Notes: generated by a model not told the origin, from the sequence alone. A stretch of 38,135 nt of DNA from Lachnospiraceae bacterium (GCA_021771695.1 JAETON010000025.1:1-38135), one strand, 5' to 3'; shown: positions 9,127 to 16,920, counted from the first letter of the stretch. Translations and numbers: made by a program.

Positions 9127-9468
9127 CTATTCATCCTTTAAGCAGGAAATCATAACGGATAAAATATCAGTTATCTGTTTTCTTTGACGGGCATTCAATC
9201 TTGCAGTCATATACTCCAATGCATCATGGTTAGAAGAAGATTCTCCGTCTAAAATTTGATCTCCAAATAATAAGTAATCAGAAGAGACATTCAGTGATTG
9301 AGAAATAGAAGCTAAAATATGAATGGACATGGTCTTTCGTCCGGATTCAATTTCATATACATAATGCGGTGTGATATTTGCCATTTCTGCAAGGTTTTCT
9401 TGTGTTATATTTTGCTGGTTTCGTATTGTTTTAATGCGTTGACCGGTTGCTTTTACATCCAATTTCAT
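9127..9468 (-). CDS. XRE-family HTH regulator
   Basis: Small DNA-binding regulator (113 aa) with a Cro/C1-type HTH at about residues 8-62 (ENLAEMANITPHYVYEIESGRK) and a short C-terminal tail rich in charged residues. The frame is open further upstream, but the ATG at 9468 has a GGAGGG site 6 nt before it and begins the usual domain start, so I place the start there. It is divergent from the DUF5688-like gene; GGCAACAG motifs and an inverted repeat in the shared intergenic region are candidate operators. It may repress its neighbour and itself. Confidence 0.82.
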   Translation of the reverse strand: MKLDVKATGQRIKTIRNQQNITQENLAEMANITPHYVYEIESGRKTMSIHILASISQSLNVSSDYLLFGDQILDGESSSNHDALEYMTARLNARQRKQITDILSVMISCLKDE

Positions 9469-9525
9469 ATTTATCCCTCCATAGGAAGTACATTTGTCAT
9501 GTGATAAGAAAATAGTATATCTAAT

Positions 9526-9588
9526 GGCAACAGATAACCACGAGCTAAAAGCGACAAAGCTATAAGGATATGTTGCTATTGGCAACAG
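9526..9588. promoter_or_regulatory. candidate operator: GGCAACAG repeats
   Basis: GGCAACAG occurs at 9526 and again at 9581. The second copy is half of an inverted repeat TGTTGC-5 nt-GCAACA (9571-9587). It lies between the divergent XRE gene and the DUF5688-like gene, a usual place for an XRE operator. Assignment is inference. Confidence 0.4.
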
Positions 9589-9620
9589 TCAATGGTATGA
9601 TAGCTATGGAGATGGAGAGA

Positions 9621-10487
9621 ATGATGTGGACATTGGAAGAATTTCAAAATCAAACCGTGGAAAAGATGAAGGCTTTTTTTGGTGATGCATATATTATTTA
9701 TCAGGATATAGCGGAAAGTATCAATAAAAAGCAAAGGCTTTGCATAAAAATTAAAGAAAAGCAGCAGGATAAAGGGTGTCAGATTTATTTGCATCCTTAT
9801 TATGCAGAGTATGTAAAAGGATGTCCATTGGAGGAGATTTTGGAATCAATGCTGCAGGAATTTGAAGAGAATAGAGAAAAATATGAAAAAATATTTGACC
9901 GTATACAGTTAAAAAATATTCATAAACATATTGTCTACCGTATGATAAATTATCATAAAAATCAAGAGCTGTTAAAAAGACTTCCACATATACTGTACGA
10001 AGATTTAGCAATTGTGTTTTGTCTGGTGCAGGAGGAACCCGAAGGAGCAGCAGAAGCTGTTTTGATTGACCGTAAAATGATGGAAGAGTGGGAGATTGAT
10101 GGGGAAAAACTTAGAGAATATGCGTTTTTGAATACACCGAAATTGTTTCCAATCCGGTTAGAATCTATTGCAGAAATAAGAGGGGCAAAGAAAAATGATG
10201 AACCGATATTTGTTTTGTCCAATCAGCAGAAAATGTACGGAGCAGGAGCCGTTTTGTATCAGCATGTACTAAGTGAATTGGCAGAAAAATACGGCTGGGA
10301 TTTGTATCTTTTACCAATCAGCGTGCATGAATTTTTGATTTTATTTGACCGGGGACAGTATGTACAGGAAGAATTGCTGGATATGATTCGTCTATCGAAT
10401 CAAACAGTTGTTTCCGAAAAGGATTTTCTTTCAGATAATATTTATTATTATGACCGCCGTGATGATCAGTTTTTTGCTTTGTTTTAA
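9621..10487 (+). CDS. DUF5688-like protein of unknown function
   Basis: Soluble protein of about 288 aa that resembles the DUF5688 family common in Lachnospiraceae. It starts with a short helical segment (LEEFQNQTVEKMKAFFG), and has a central helical part and a C-terminal alpha/beta part with RLESIAEIRGAKKND and a 'YGWDLYLLPISVHEFL' stretch. It carries no signal peptide, membrane helix or known catalytic motif. The frame is open from 9570, but the GGAGATGGAGAG site points to ATG 9621 or 9624. It lies head-to-head with the XRE regulator, which may control it. No function is proposed. Confidence 0.65.
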   Translation: MMWTLEEFQNQTVEKMKAFFGDAYIIYQDIAESINKKQRLCIKIKEKQQDKGCQIYLHPYYAEYVKGCPLEEILESMLQEFEENREKYEKIFDRIQLKNIHKHIVYRMINYHKNQELLKRLPHILYEDLAIVFCLVQEEPEGAAEAVLIDRKMMEEWEIDGEKLREYAFLNTPKLFPIRLESIAEIRGAKKNDEPIFVLSNQQKMYGAGAVLYQHVLSELAEKYGWDLYLLPISVHEFLILFDRGQYVQEELLDMIRLSNQTVVSEKDFLSDNIYYYDRRDDQFFALF

Positions 10488-10507
10488 GGAAACAAAGCAG
10501 ATTTTAG

Positions 10508-10537
10508 TTGAAGTAATCCATAGATTTCCAATATAAT
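10508..10537 (+). promoter_or_regulatory. sigma-A-type promoter for DUF89 gene
   Basis: TTGAAG (10508-10513), an 18-nt spacer and a perfect TATAAT (10532-10537), just upstream of the DUF89 gene. Confidence 0.6.
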
Positions 10538-10568
10538 AAAAAGAGAAAATATGAAAGGGAAAAGGACT

Positions 10569-11453
10569 ATGGACAAAATTCGATTAAATTCATCATGTCT
10601 TGTCTGTATGGCAGAAAAGCAGTTGATGAATTATGGGAAAGACGCATCGGAAGAAGAACGTCTTTTGTATATGCAGAAAGTGATGAAGATATTTGCAGAA
10701 GCTAAGGCGGAAGAAAGTTCACCGGTAGTTACAGGACGTATTTTTGACTTGCAAAAGGAGATGTTTGGAGAGGCGGAGGATTATGCCAAAATCAAACATA
10801 CATATAATCAGATGATGCTGGAACTGGAATCTGAGATTGAAAATAAAATACAGGAATCAAAAGACCCGTTAAAGAGAGCAATTCAATATGCAATGACTGG
10901 AAATTATATTGATTTTGGAGCTTTATCCAGCGTAGACAATGCAAAGCTGATGGAGCTTTTAGGACAGGCAGATAAACATGAAGTCAATGAAGAAGAATAT
11001 AAGGCTTTGAAAAAAGATTTAGAACATGGAACCCGGTTAGTATATTTGACAGATAACTGTGGAGAAGTAGTTTTAGACAAGATTTTAGTAAAATTGCTGA
11101 AAAAAATGTATCCCAATCTGGATATTACGGTCATCGTCCGCGGAGAGCAGATTTTAAATGATGCAACAATGGAAGATGCGGTTCAGATTGGCATGACGGA
11201 TATTACAAAAGTTATTAGAAATGGAAATAACATTGCAGGAACATGGCTGGATGCTGTGTCGGATGAAGCATTGGAACTTATTGACCAAGCGGATTTGCTG
11301 ATTGCGAAAGGGCAGGGAAACTTTGAAACCTTGTATGGCTGTGGAAAAAATATTTATTATATGTTCCTGTGCAAATGCCAGTTGTTTACAGAGCGGTTTG
11401 GCGTAAAACAGTTTGAAGGAATATTAATTAATGATAAGAAGTGCCGGGGCTGA
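10569..11453 (+). CDS. DUF89/ARMT1-like damage-control phosphatase family protein
   Basis: Predicted metal-dependent phosphatase of the DUF89 (ARMT1-like, subfamily I) family, about 294 aa. It shows the family's N-terminal CLVC cysteine pair, the central metal/phosphate motif LTDNCGEVVLD, the RGEQILNDAT segment and the C-terminal KGQGNFE motif. Members of the family are thought to remove phosphate from damaged or unwanted sugar-phosphate metabolites, which would fit next to PTS operons, but the substrate here is unknown. I favour ATG 10569, with GGGAAAAGG close upstream, over ATG 10551. The stop codon lies inside a terminator hairpin shared with the convergent ImmA/IrrE-like gene. Confidence 0.8.
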   Translation: MDKIRLNSSCLVCMAEKQLMNYGKDASEEERLLYMQKVMKIFAEAKAEESSPVVTGRIFDLQKEMFGEAEDYAKIKHTYNQMMLELESEIENKIQESKDPLKRAIQYAMTGNYIDFGALSSVDNAKLMELLGQADKHEVNEEEYKALKKDLEHGTRLVYLTDNCGEVVLDKILVKLLKKMYPNLDITVIVRGEQILNDATMEDAVQIGMTDITKVIRNGNNIAGTWLDAVSDEALELIDQADLLIAKGQGNFETLYGCGKNIYYMFLCKCQLFTERFGVKQFEGILINDKKCRG

Positions 11454-11468
11454 AAGCCTACGGCACTT
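11438..11468. terminator. bidirectional terminator between convergent genes
   Basis: Hairpin with arms GAAGTGCCG/CGGCACTTC and inner GGCT/AGCC. It overlaps the last codons of the DUF89 gene and of the ImmA/IrrE-like gene, and marks the left edge of the tail locus. Confidence 0.75.
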
Positions 11469-12195
11469 CTTGTTCCTCCCATATTTGAATTCGTCTTCGT
11501 GCTTCATCCGTGTGACGCTGTTGTTCATAAACAGCACCTTTGGCATGAATCTGGCGGATCATACACTTTGGACAAATATCAAGATCAGAATAATGTTTGG
11601 TAGAAAAGTTGTAGACCGGAGCACAGCACCAAAAACATTCTTCTACATGGTAGACAAAAGATTTAGACGCTGGATTATAAAAATGCAGATACATCCGGCG
11701 GTCTAATGGACTCATATGTTTGGACGCTCTTTCATACCAGATTTTATAATCGTCCAGTGCCAATTCTGCGGCAGACAGGCTGATATCAAATAATTCTGCT
11801 ATGGATTCCTTGTTTCGGCATCCAGAATAGTAAACAGCCATACGTGGAACAAGGATATGGCTGGCAAAATAATTCGCTTCGTGTTCTGTCTGCGGGGTTT
11901 CTTCTGTATGTTCTAAAATAATATGTCCTAATTCATGCATGAGAGAAAAACGGATTCTCTGCCATAATTTTGTCTCATCATAGGCAACAATCTTTAAATC
12001 TTTATAATGAAACGCATCATCGGATAATCGGCAGCAATAGCAGTACAAACGGTAATTGGTTTCGCGAAGCTGCTGATAAGTGAAAATACGGTATCCGTAA
12101 TGCTCTAAAACTTTATGACAATCGAAAGGAAATGCCTGAATTCCGCAGGCATCATACACATCTAAAATTCTATTTTGTATTTCATAATATTTCAA
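11458..12195 (-). CDS. ImmA/IrrE-family metallopeptidase with C-terminal Cys cluster
   Basis: Zinc metallopeptidase of the ImmA/IrrE type (245 aa). The HELGH motif is at 87-91, and a downstream acidic ligand lies in TEHEANYFA (104-110). Such proteases cleave the partner XRE repressor to induce mobile elements. The C-terminus (about 187-211) adds CFWCC...CPKC, a probable zinc ribbon not usual in the minimal family. No in-frame ATG fits the 5' end; a TTG at 12195 lies 8 nt after AGGATGG. It begins 14 nt after the XRE gene, so the two form a minus-strand operon. It is the likely derepression arm of the tail locus. Confidence 0.85.
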   Translation of the reverse strand: MKYYEIQNRILDVYDACGIQAFPFDCHKVLEHYGYRIFTYQQLRETNYRLYCYCCRLSDDAFHYKDLKIVAYDETKLWQRIRFSLMHELGHIILEHTEETPQTEHEANYFASHILVPRMAVYYSGCRNKESIAELFDISLSAAELALDDYKIWYERASKHMSPLDRRMYLHFYNPASKSFVYHVEECFWCCAPVYNFSTKHYSDLDICPKCMIRQIHAKGAVYEQQRHTDEARRRIQIWEEQEVP

Positions 12196-12209
12196 ATAAC
12201 ATCCATCCT

Positions 12210-12521
12210 TTATAAATCGGACAGCATACGAATCAATTCGAGCTTCTCTTCCGAAGACATTGCCTTTCCATTACGAGCAATTAAATTCTTTAAGTTATCA
12301 TACGAAGGTTCATGCTTCTCAAAGGTTTCATCTGAAAAATATTCTGCAGTAACACCCAGTTCCTGGGCAATTCGTACGAGAAGTCCAATATCTGCTTTCT
12401 TGCTGTCTCTTTTTACCATTGAATATATTGTAGTAGGAGCTACGCCGACTTTCTGTGCCAGTTCGTTGACATTCGTTCCCCGCTGTTTCATCAATTCTGA
12501 TAATTTAATTCCGATTCCCAT
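12210..12521 (-). CDS. XRE-family repressor of the tail locus
   Basis: HTH_XRE protein (103 aa) with the DNA-binding domain at about 6-60 (ELAQKVGVAPTTIYSMVKRD) and a helical C-terminus. ATG 12521 is chosen over 12548 because AAAGGTGG lies 5 nt upstream. Together with the ImmA/IrrE-like protease it forms a repressor/protease pair as in ICEBs1-type elements. It is divergent from the tail structural operon, with a palindromic operator in the intergenic region. Likely master repressor of the tailocin. Confidence 0.85.
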   Translation of the reverse strand: MGIGIKLSELMKQRGTNVNELAQKVGVAPTTIYSMVKRDSKKADIGLLVRIAQELGVTAEYFSDETFEKHEPSYDNLKNLIARNGKAMSSEEKLELIRMLSDL

Positions 12522-12565
12522 AAAAACCACCTTTCTAACATGTACCATAAAGAATTCTTATAGAA

Positions 12566-12594
12566 ATCATAGCATATCTGCAGGTTTAAGTAAA
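12566..12594 (-). promoter_or_regulatory. minus-strand promoter of repressor operon
   Basis: On the minus strand, TTTACT (12589-12594), a 17-nt spacer and TATGAT (12566-12571), directly upstream of the XRE/ImmA operon. Confidence 0.55.
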
Positions 12595-12625
12595 ACTCTA
12601 AATTCTCAATTGAGTAAAAAATATA

Positions 12626-12654
12626 TTGACAAAATACGCAAACGAGAGTAATAT
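12626..12654 (+). promoter_or_regulatory. strong promoter of the tail operon
   Basis: Perfect -35 TTGACA (12626-12631), 17-nt spacer and -10 TAATAT (12649-12654). It reads toward the late-regulator-like gene at 12778. The spacer contains ACGCAAA, one half of the palindrome found at 12668. Confidence 0.8.
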
Positions 12655-12667
12655 CAAAATATAAACA

Positions 12668-12679
12668 ACGCATTTGCGT
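12668..12679. promoter_or_regulatory. palindromic repressor operator
   Basis: ACGCATTTGCGT is a perfect inverted repeat (ACGCA-TT-TGCGT) located just past the expected transcription start. A related half site, ACGCAAA, sits between the -35 and -10 boxes. Probable binding site of the divergent XRE repressor; inference. Confidence 0.55.
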
Positions 12680-12696
12680 AAAAACGTTATGCCACA

Positions 12697-12732
12697 GAAC
12701 TAGCGTTCGATATTATTATAGAACATTTGTTT
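12697..12732 (+). promoter_or_regulatory. two LexA-like (SOS) boxes
   Basis: GAACTAGCGTTC (12697-12708) fits the Gram-positive LexA core GAAC-N4-GTTC exactly, and GAACATTTGTTT (12721-12732) differs at one core base. The boxes start 24 nt apart, about two helical turns, between the promoter and the first gene of the tail operon. This suggests that DNA damage induces the locus, as for many tailocins. Confidence 0.55.
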
Positions 12733-12777
12733 GAAAAGTGCAATGGAAAAATGTAAAAATTGGAAGGGGAGATGTGA

Positions 12778-13248
12778 ATGACAGAAAAAGAATTGAATGG
12801 AATGTACTGTTTAAATCAGGAATTGGAGCGTTTGGAAGTTGAATTGGAGGAAATGGAACATAAAAGTCTGGTAAAAAGTCCATTATTATCTGGAATGCCT
12901 TATGGCAGCGGATTTAGCGATAAAACAGCAGATTATGCGGTTCGGGTAAATGAAATCAAACGATTGATTGGAATTACTGTGGAGCGTATTTTAAAAACCA
13001 GAGCAGAAATGGAACAATTTCTCCAAGAGATTGAAGATCCGGAATTACGGATGATTTTGAGATTAAGGTCTGTACAGCATTTTGGCTGGCAGGAAATAGG
13101 AGACGAGCTTGGAATGGATCGAAGAACCGCTGCTAGAAAATATCAGAAATTTTGCAAAGAGAAATTTGCCCACAATGCCCATAGAAAAGATGTTACTATG
13201 GTATCACACCAGAAAGGGAACGTATGTTCTAATAAGAAGGGTGAATGA
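12778..13248 (+). CDS. phage late-transcription regulator (DUF1492/ArpU/Xpf-like)
   Basis: HTH protein of 156 aa. An N-terminal coiled coil (LNQELERLEVELEEMEHK) is followed by a sigma-70 region-4-like HTH at about 103-140, with GWQEIGDELGMDRRTAARKYQKF. This build is found in phage late activators such as DUF1492/ArpU proteins and in Xpf, the positive control factor of PBSX. Start is supported by AAGGGGAGAT upstream. As the first gene after the regulated promoter it probably switches on the tail genes. The exact family needs a profile search. Confidence 0.7.
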   Translation: MTEKELNGMYCLNQELERLEVELEEMEHKSLVKSPLLSGMPYGSGFSDKTADYAVRVNEIKRLIGITVERILKTRAEMEQFLQEIEDPELRMILRLRSVQHFGWQEIGDELGMDRRTAARKYQKFCKEKFAHNAHRKDVTMVSHQKGNVCSNKKGE

Positions 13249-13266
13249 GAAAGAAAGGAGGGAAGG

Positions 13267-14064
13267 ATGAATCAGAAAATCCAAAAGAGGTTAAGTGACA
13301 TAGAAGGAATTTCATGGGGTACAGATCAGTACCCGAAAATCCGATTTTCATTGACTCAAAAAGACTCTATGAAACGAGAGTTTCAGAGAGGATTGAAAGT
13401 TCAGATTATTTGTAAAGAAGGGTTTGAGCAAAAGCCGGAAGATTTTGAAGCGGCTGTGAAAGAAGCCTTGGATTTTTGCTTCTTTACAAAGCAGGATAGG
13501 GTTCTTTGTACCAAATGGAGAGAGACATTTCCGATAGTTTCTATTACTGAAACCAAAGAACAGCAGATGGACATGGTATTTGATGTGATGATATTTCAAC
13601 AGCAGAAACAACAGGAGCAAAATCCGGTAGAAACTTTGAACCAGTGGCTGAAAAATACCTTCACGCATGTGAAAATTCCGGCGGAGGATTCTTTGGGAGA
13701 AATATGGAAAAAGGATGAGGAGTCTTTGGTTGTTTACAGTCGTTTAGAAAGTATTGTTCCCGGAACTTATCCGGATACGTGGAATACATCGTGGCTGATG
13801 GCAGGAATCCGGGTACATGTGATTGCAGATAATCCAGAAAAAGCTTTCTATATCAAAGAAATCAGCCAGAAACTGGCAAAGATAAAACAACTGAAAATGC
13901 AGGATGGAGGACCATTGTTTATTCATCGAATGAATTATAACGATACGATGCATCCATTAAAGAACCGGCAGTTTTTCATCGAATGTCAGTATGGTGTGTT
14001 ACGAGAAGAGGCAACTGCAGAGCCAATACGAAACATTCAAATTCAGGAGGGAAAATATGAGTAA
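13267..14064 (+). CDS. probable tail terminator/completion protein
   Basis: Protein of 265 aa placed directly before the sheath gene, where PBSX- and diffocin-like loci encode a tail terminator or connector. It has no signal peptide or membrane helix. Two halves look vaguely alike: each ends in a beta-hairpin pattern (PIVSITETKEQQMDMVFDV; FIHRMNYNDTMHPLKNRQF), suggesting a doubled domain. An AAAGGAGGG site supports the ATG. Function is assigned mostly from position; sequence motifs alone do not prove it. Confidence 0.45.
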   Translation: MNQKIQKRLSDIEGISWGTDQYPKIRFSLTQKDSMKREFQRGLKVQIICKEGFEQKPEDFEAAVKEALDFCFFTKQDRVLCTKWRETFPIVSITETKEQQMDMVFDVMIFQQQKQQEQNPVETLNQWLKNTFTHVKIPAEDSLGEIWKKDEESLVVYSRLESIVPGTYPDTWNTSWLMAGIRVHVIADNPEKAFYIKEISQKLAKIKQLKMQDGGPLFIHRMNYNDTMHPLKNRQFFIECQYGVLREEATAEPIRNIQIQEGKYE

Positions 14065-14230
14065 CAAAGAAACAAAATATAAAGCAAAAGAGCTTGCCGA
14101 ATATCCGGAAATTTTTCAAACATCAACGGATATGATTAAAGCTGCATTTTTAAACGCAGGAGTAGTAGAAGCAACTGTGGAGGAAGCAAAGCAGCTGGTA
14201 GAAACATTTAGAAATAAGGAGGTAAAATAA
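14057..14230 (+). CDS. small conserved-type tail locus protein
   Basis: A 57-aa acidic/basic helical protein (YPEIFQTSTDMIKAAF ... EEAKQLVETFRNKE). It overlaps the upstream gene by 8 nt, has its own strong AGGAGGG site, and ends one base before the sheath start. This packing shows it is a real gene. Small proteins at this spot occur in PBSX-type tail operons, but no function is known to me. Confidence 0.7.
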   Translation: MSNKETKYKAKELAEYPEIFQTSTDMIKAAFLNAGVVEATVEEAKQLVETFRNKEVK

Positions 14231-14231
14231 A

Positions 14232-15734
14232 ATGGCAGGAACATATCGAGCAGGAGAAGAAAAGGTAAGACCGGGTGTGTATCGAAGATATACAGCCCAG
14301 ACAACACAGGGTGTTGCAGGAGCCATGACCGGAGTATTTGCAATTCCGGTACATGCAGATTTTGGTCCGTTAAGGACTGTTACAACACATACCAAATTTG
14401 ATACAGTCAAAGAATTGTATGGGGAAGGTGGAACTGTAAAAGGCGTGCAGAATCTGTTTAAAGGCGGAGCAGTGAAAGTATTTGTATATCGTCTTGGAAC
14501 AGAAGTGAGTACAGAAACGGAAAAAAGAGGTGTTTGTCAGACTTTAGAGTTACAGGATGAAAATAGAAATGAAAATGATAAAACAATTGTAATTCTAAAA
14601 ACAAAATATCCGACAGCAATTTCATTTACTGTAGATGTAAAGGAGAAACCGGCAAATGAAACAAAGAAGCAGTTTTGTGTATATCAGGGAGCCGTATTAA
14701 AAGAAACTTTAGAATATGAAGTAAAAGAGGGTGCAGATGAAGCCGAAATTTTAACAGAACTGGTAAATAAGCAGTCTGCAATTTTTACCGCAGAGAAATC
14801 AGTAAATGAAGCAGTATCATTAAGTAATATTGCAATTGTGGAGGTACAGTCTGGCTCCAATCCGAAAGTCACAGTAGAAGATTATGATTTGGCATTCGCT
14901 GCATTTGAAGCATATAAGTGGAATATTTTAGTAGCAGATACAACCAGCGAAGCAGTTCAGGCTTCTTTAAAGGCATATATGGAGCGAATTAAGGAAAATG
15001 GAGCTATTGGTTCTTGTGTCGTTGGTGGAAGAATTGATACTGTGAAGAGTACAGGAACATTAGAAGATGCAGATATTTCAGACTATAAGGGAATGACTTT
15101 TGAAGAACGTTTGAATCAGGCGAAAAGTTTTAATTCTGAATATTTCATTTATGCAGGAAGCGGCTATGTGGATGAAGATGGGAATCGGATGGATGGATAT
15201 GAAGCAATTACTATGCAGGCAGGAATTATTGGAAGTACACCATCCAATCAGTCTGTAGTACACACCGTCATTCCGGGTGCAGTAGATACTATGGAAGTGC
15301 TGAGAAATGAAGATTACATCAAAGCCATTGAAAATGGAATGTTAATGCTGTCTCCAAGTGAAGATGGACAGGTTTGGTTTGATAGTGGTGTAACAACACT
15401 AACAGACTTGAAAGAAAATCAGGATGCAGGGTGGAAGAAAATCCGCCGTACGATGACAAGATATGAAATGTTTGATCGTATTGACAGAACAATTACACCA
15501 TTGATTGGAAAAGTCAATTGTGATGCAGACGGTATTGCAAATATCGTGAAAGTAGCAAAGGATGTATTAAATGCAATGGTAAGAGAAGGAAAATTAAAGG
15601 ATGGAGCGGATTTTTATGAAGATTCAGAGTATCCAATGGGAGAAGATAATGTTCATTTTATTATTGCAGCATCCGATGTGGACAGCTTAGAAAAAATTTA
15701 TTTGAATTATCAATTTAGTTTTACTGCAGAATAG
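14232..15734 (+). CDS. contractile tail sheath protein (XkdK-like)
   Basis: Phage tail sheath subunit of 500 aa, the defining protein of a contractile tail. The N-terminus has the family's 'RPGVYRRY' start, followed by the GVFAIPVHADFGP and LFKGGAVKVFVYRLG segments. The C-terminal sheath domain has RRTMTRYEMFDRIDRTITPLIGKVNCDADG and ends in LNYQFSFTAE. It polymerises around the tube and contracts to drive it through the target envelope. An AAGGAGG ribosome site precedes it, consistent with high expression. It is followed 11 nt later by the tube gene. Confidence 0.93.
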   Translation: MAGTYRAGEEKVRPGVYRRYTAQTTQGVAGAMTGVFAIPVHADFGPLRTVTTHTKFDTVKELYGEGGTVKGVQNLFKGGAVKVFVYRLGTEVSTETEKRGVCQTLELQDENRNENDKTIVILKTKYPTAISFTVDVKEKPANETKKQFCVYQGAVLKETLEYEVKEGADEAEILTELVNKQSAIFTAEKSVNEAVSLSNIAIVEVQSGSNPKVTVEDYDLAFAAFEAYKWNILVADTTSEAVQASLKAYMERIKENGAIGSCVVGGRIDTVKSTGTLEDADISDYKGMTFEERLNQAKSFNSEYFIYAGSGYVDEDGNRMDGYEAITMQAGIIGSTPSNQSVVHTVIPGAVDTMEVLRNEDYIKAIENGMLMLSPSEDGQVWFDSGVTTLTDLKENQDAGWKKIRRTMTRYEMFDRIDRTITPLIGKVNCDADGIANIVKVAKDVLNAMVREGKLKDGADFYEDSEYPMGEDNVHFIIAASDVDSLEKIYLNYQFSFTAE

Positions 15735-15745
15735 GAGGATAAAAA

Positions 15746-16207
15746 ATGAGTGGAAAATTAGATGTGCGAACAATTATGACAGGAAATGATGGAAGATTAT
15801 TCATCAATGTGGATCAGCAGGATATTTTGTTAGCAGAAGTAAAGGAATATGAAGTGAAAGCTAATTTTGGAAATGTTGAATATAAACCAGTGGGAGATGC
15901 ACAGGAATATGCTATTCCAGACAAAGTGAAGTTTACACTGACATTTACAGGAGCAGTTATTCGGGACGATTTGATTATGGAACCTTTGTTAAGAGGAGTA
16001 AAAGAGGGAAAAATTCCATACTATGATTTCCAAAGTATGACAGCACGTTCTTATGATGGACAAGAACAGAGACTTTTATTGAATCACTGTGTCCCAGATG
16101 GAGATTTTGATTTGATGACTTTAAAAGCTGGAGAGGTTATTACCAGACAGCATACATTTGTAGTGAACAGTGTTCCGGAATTTATTAAATCGTTAACTGT
16201 AAAATAA
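15746..16207 (+). CDS. tail tube protein (XkdM-like)
   Basis: Inner tube subunit (153 aa) of XkdM type. It starts with a short lead-in and shows the 'DGRLFINVDQQDILLAEVKEYEVKA' segment and the alternating hydrophobic strands expected of a tube protein (VKFTLTFTGAV). Size and position straight after the sheath match PBSX XkdM and the diffocin tube. The strong TAGGAGG site supports high output. It stacks as hexamers inside the sheath. Confidence 0.92.
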   Translation: MSGKLDVRTIMTGNDGRLFINVDQQDILLAEVKEYEVKANFGNVEYKPVGDAQEYAIPDKVKFTLTFTGAVIRDDLIMEPLLRGVKEGKIPYYDFQSMTARSYDGQEQRLLLNHCVPDGDFDLMTLKAGEVITRQHTFVVNSVPEFIKSLTVK

Positions 16208-16232
16208 TTTATTAGTAAAGGAGTATAGTGCT

Positions 16233-16739
16233 ATGGAAAATGCAGCAAAGAAAACAGCAATGGTGGAAGTGACAACAGAAAATGAAATGGATTTAGTGCA
16301 GGGGCTTTTGGATGCCGCAGATTTTCGCAATGATGATAATCTGCAGGCGAATATTCAGATTAAAAGAAATGGAAAAGTATTTTTTAGTTTTAAGATCCGG
16401 CCATTAAGCGAAGACGAATTGGTGGATGCACGTAAGAAATCTGTAGTAAAAATGGCAAACCCAAGTAATCCGAAATTACCGCCGATTGAAAAGGAATTAA
16501 AAGTAGAAGAATTTACCGCATGGAAAATTTATTTTGCTACAGTCGACAGAGAAAAAGTATGGGATAACCCAGATGTAAAAAAAGGGTTAAAGACCAAAGG
16601 ATTCCCGGTTCTTAGGGGGATTGATGTAATTAACACGGTATTACGTGCAGGAGAAAAGGACGCAATCGATGATCAGATTGATAAAATCAGTGGATTCTAT
16701 GACTCTGAAATTTCTGAAGAAGAATACGCAAAAAACTAA
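16233..16739 (+). CDS. XkdN-type tail assembly chaperone, zero-frame product
   Basis: Tail assembly chaperone of the XkdN family (168 aa), equivalent to lambda gpG. Members bind the tape measure protein and recruit tube subunits during assembly. The core covers about 15-165 (LVQGLLDAADFRNDD ... KIYFATVDREKVWDNPD ... DDQIDKISGFYDSEISEEE). The last codons, GCA AAA AAC TAA, hold a heptameric slip site, so a share of ribosomes should move to the -1 frame and add 55 codons. This gene is the parent of the C-terminal domain repeated in the downstream membrane array. The array copies end just before the slip site. Confidence 0.88.
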   Translation: MENAAKKTAMVEVTTENEMDLVQGLLDAADFRNDDNLQANIQIKRNGKVFFSFKIRPLSEDELVDARKKSVVKMANPSNPKLPPIEKELKVEEFTAWKIYFATVDREKVWDNPDVKKGLKTKGFPVLRGIDVINTVLRAGEKDAIDDQIDKISGFYDSEISEEEYAKN

Positions 16740-16759
16740 TTGAAGCCAGTCCATTGGCT
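16730..16759 (+). other. programmed -1 ribosomal frameshift signal
   Basis: A AAA AAC at 16730-16736 is in the correct phase for a -1 slip, directly before the zero-frame stop. After a 7-nt spacer comes a stem-loop AGCCA/TGGCT (16744-16748 with 16755-16759), and a purine-rich GAAGAAGAA lies about 5-10 nt upstream. All three elements of a bacterial -1 signal are present. Tail chaperone genes are the classic place for such events. Confidence 0.82.
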
Positions 16760-16903
16760 GCGAAGCTGCATTATATTTGGCAGAAACAGGGCAGACTGCC
16801 TTCTGAGATTCTTAGATTAAATCGAGGAGAGAGGGCGTTTGTTCTGGCTTCCACCATGCTGGCAATTGAAGAAATGTATCCAGAGGACGAGAAGAGGGGT
16901 TAA
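16736..16903 (+). CDS. -1 frame extension of the tail assembly chaperone (gpGT-like T domain)
   Basis: Open -1 frame entered by the slip at 16730-16736; the fused product would run from 16233 to 16903 (about 223 aa). It has 55 codons up to TAA 16901-16903. The peptide looks protein-like: LIEASPLAAKLHYIWQKQ, then GRLPSEILRLNRGERAF and TMLAIEEMYPEDEKRG. There is no start codon or ribosome site of its own, so it is made only as a fusion. By analogy with lambda gpGT, this part should contact the tube protein or tape measure. Confidence 0.8.
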   Translation, partial: LIEASPLAAKLHYIWQKQGRLPSEILRLNRGERAFVLASTMLAIEEMYPEDEKRG

Positions 16904-16920
16904 TATAGATGAGAAAGGGG

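Noticed and set aside
11458-12521. XRE/ImmA pair as a toxin-antitoxin system
   Set aside because: The HELGH protease beside an XRE gene divergent from a tail operon fits induction control better; no toxin-like features.
12175-12651. Plus-strand ORF opposite the XRE gene
   Set aside because: It lies antisense to two well-supported genes with ribosome sites and known domains; it has no ribosome site or family features.
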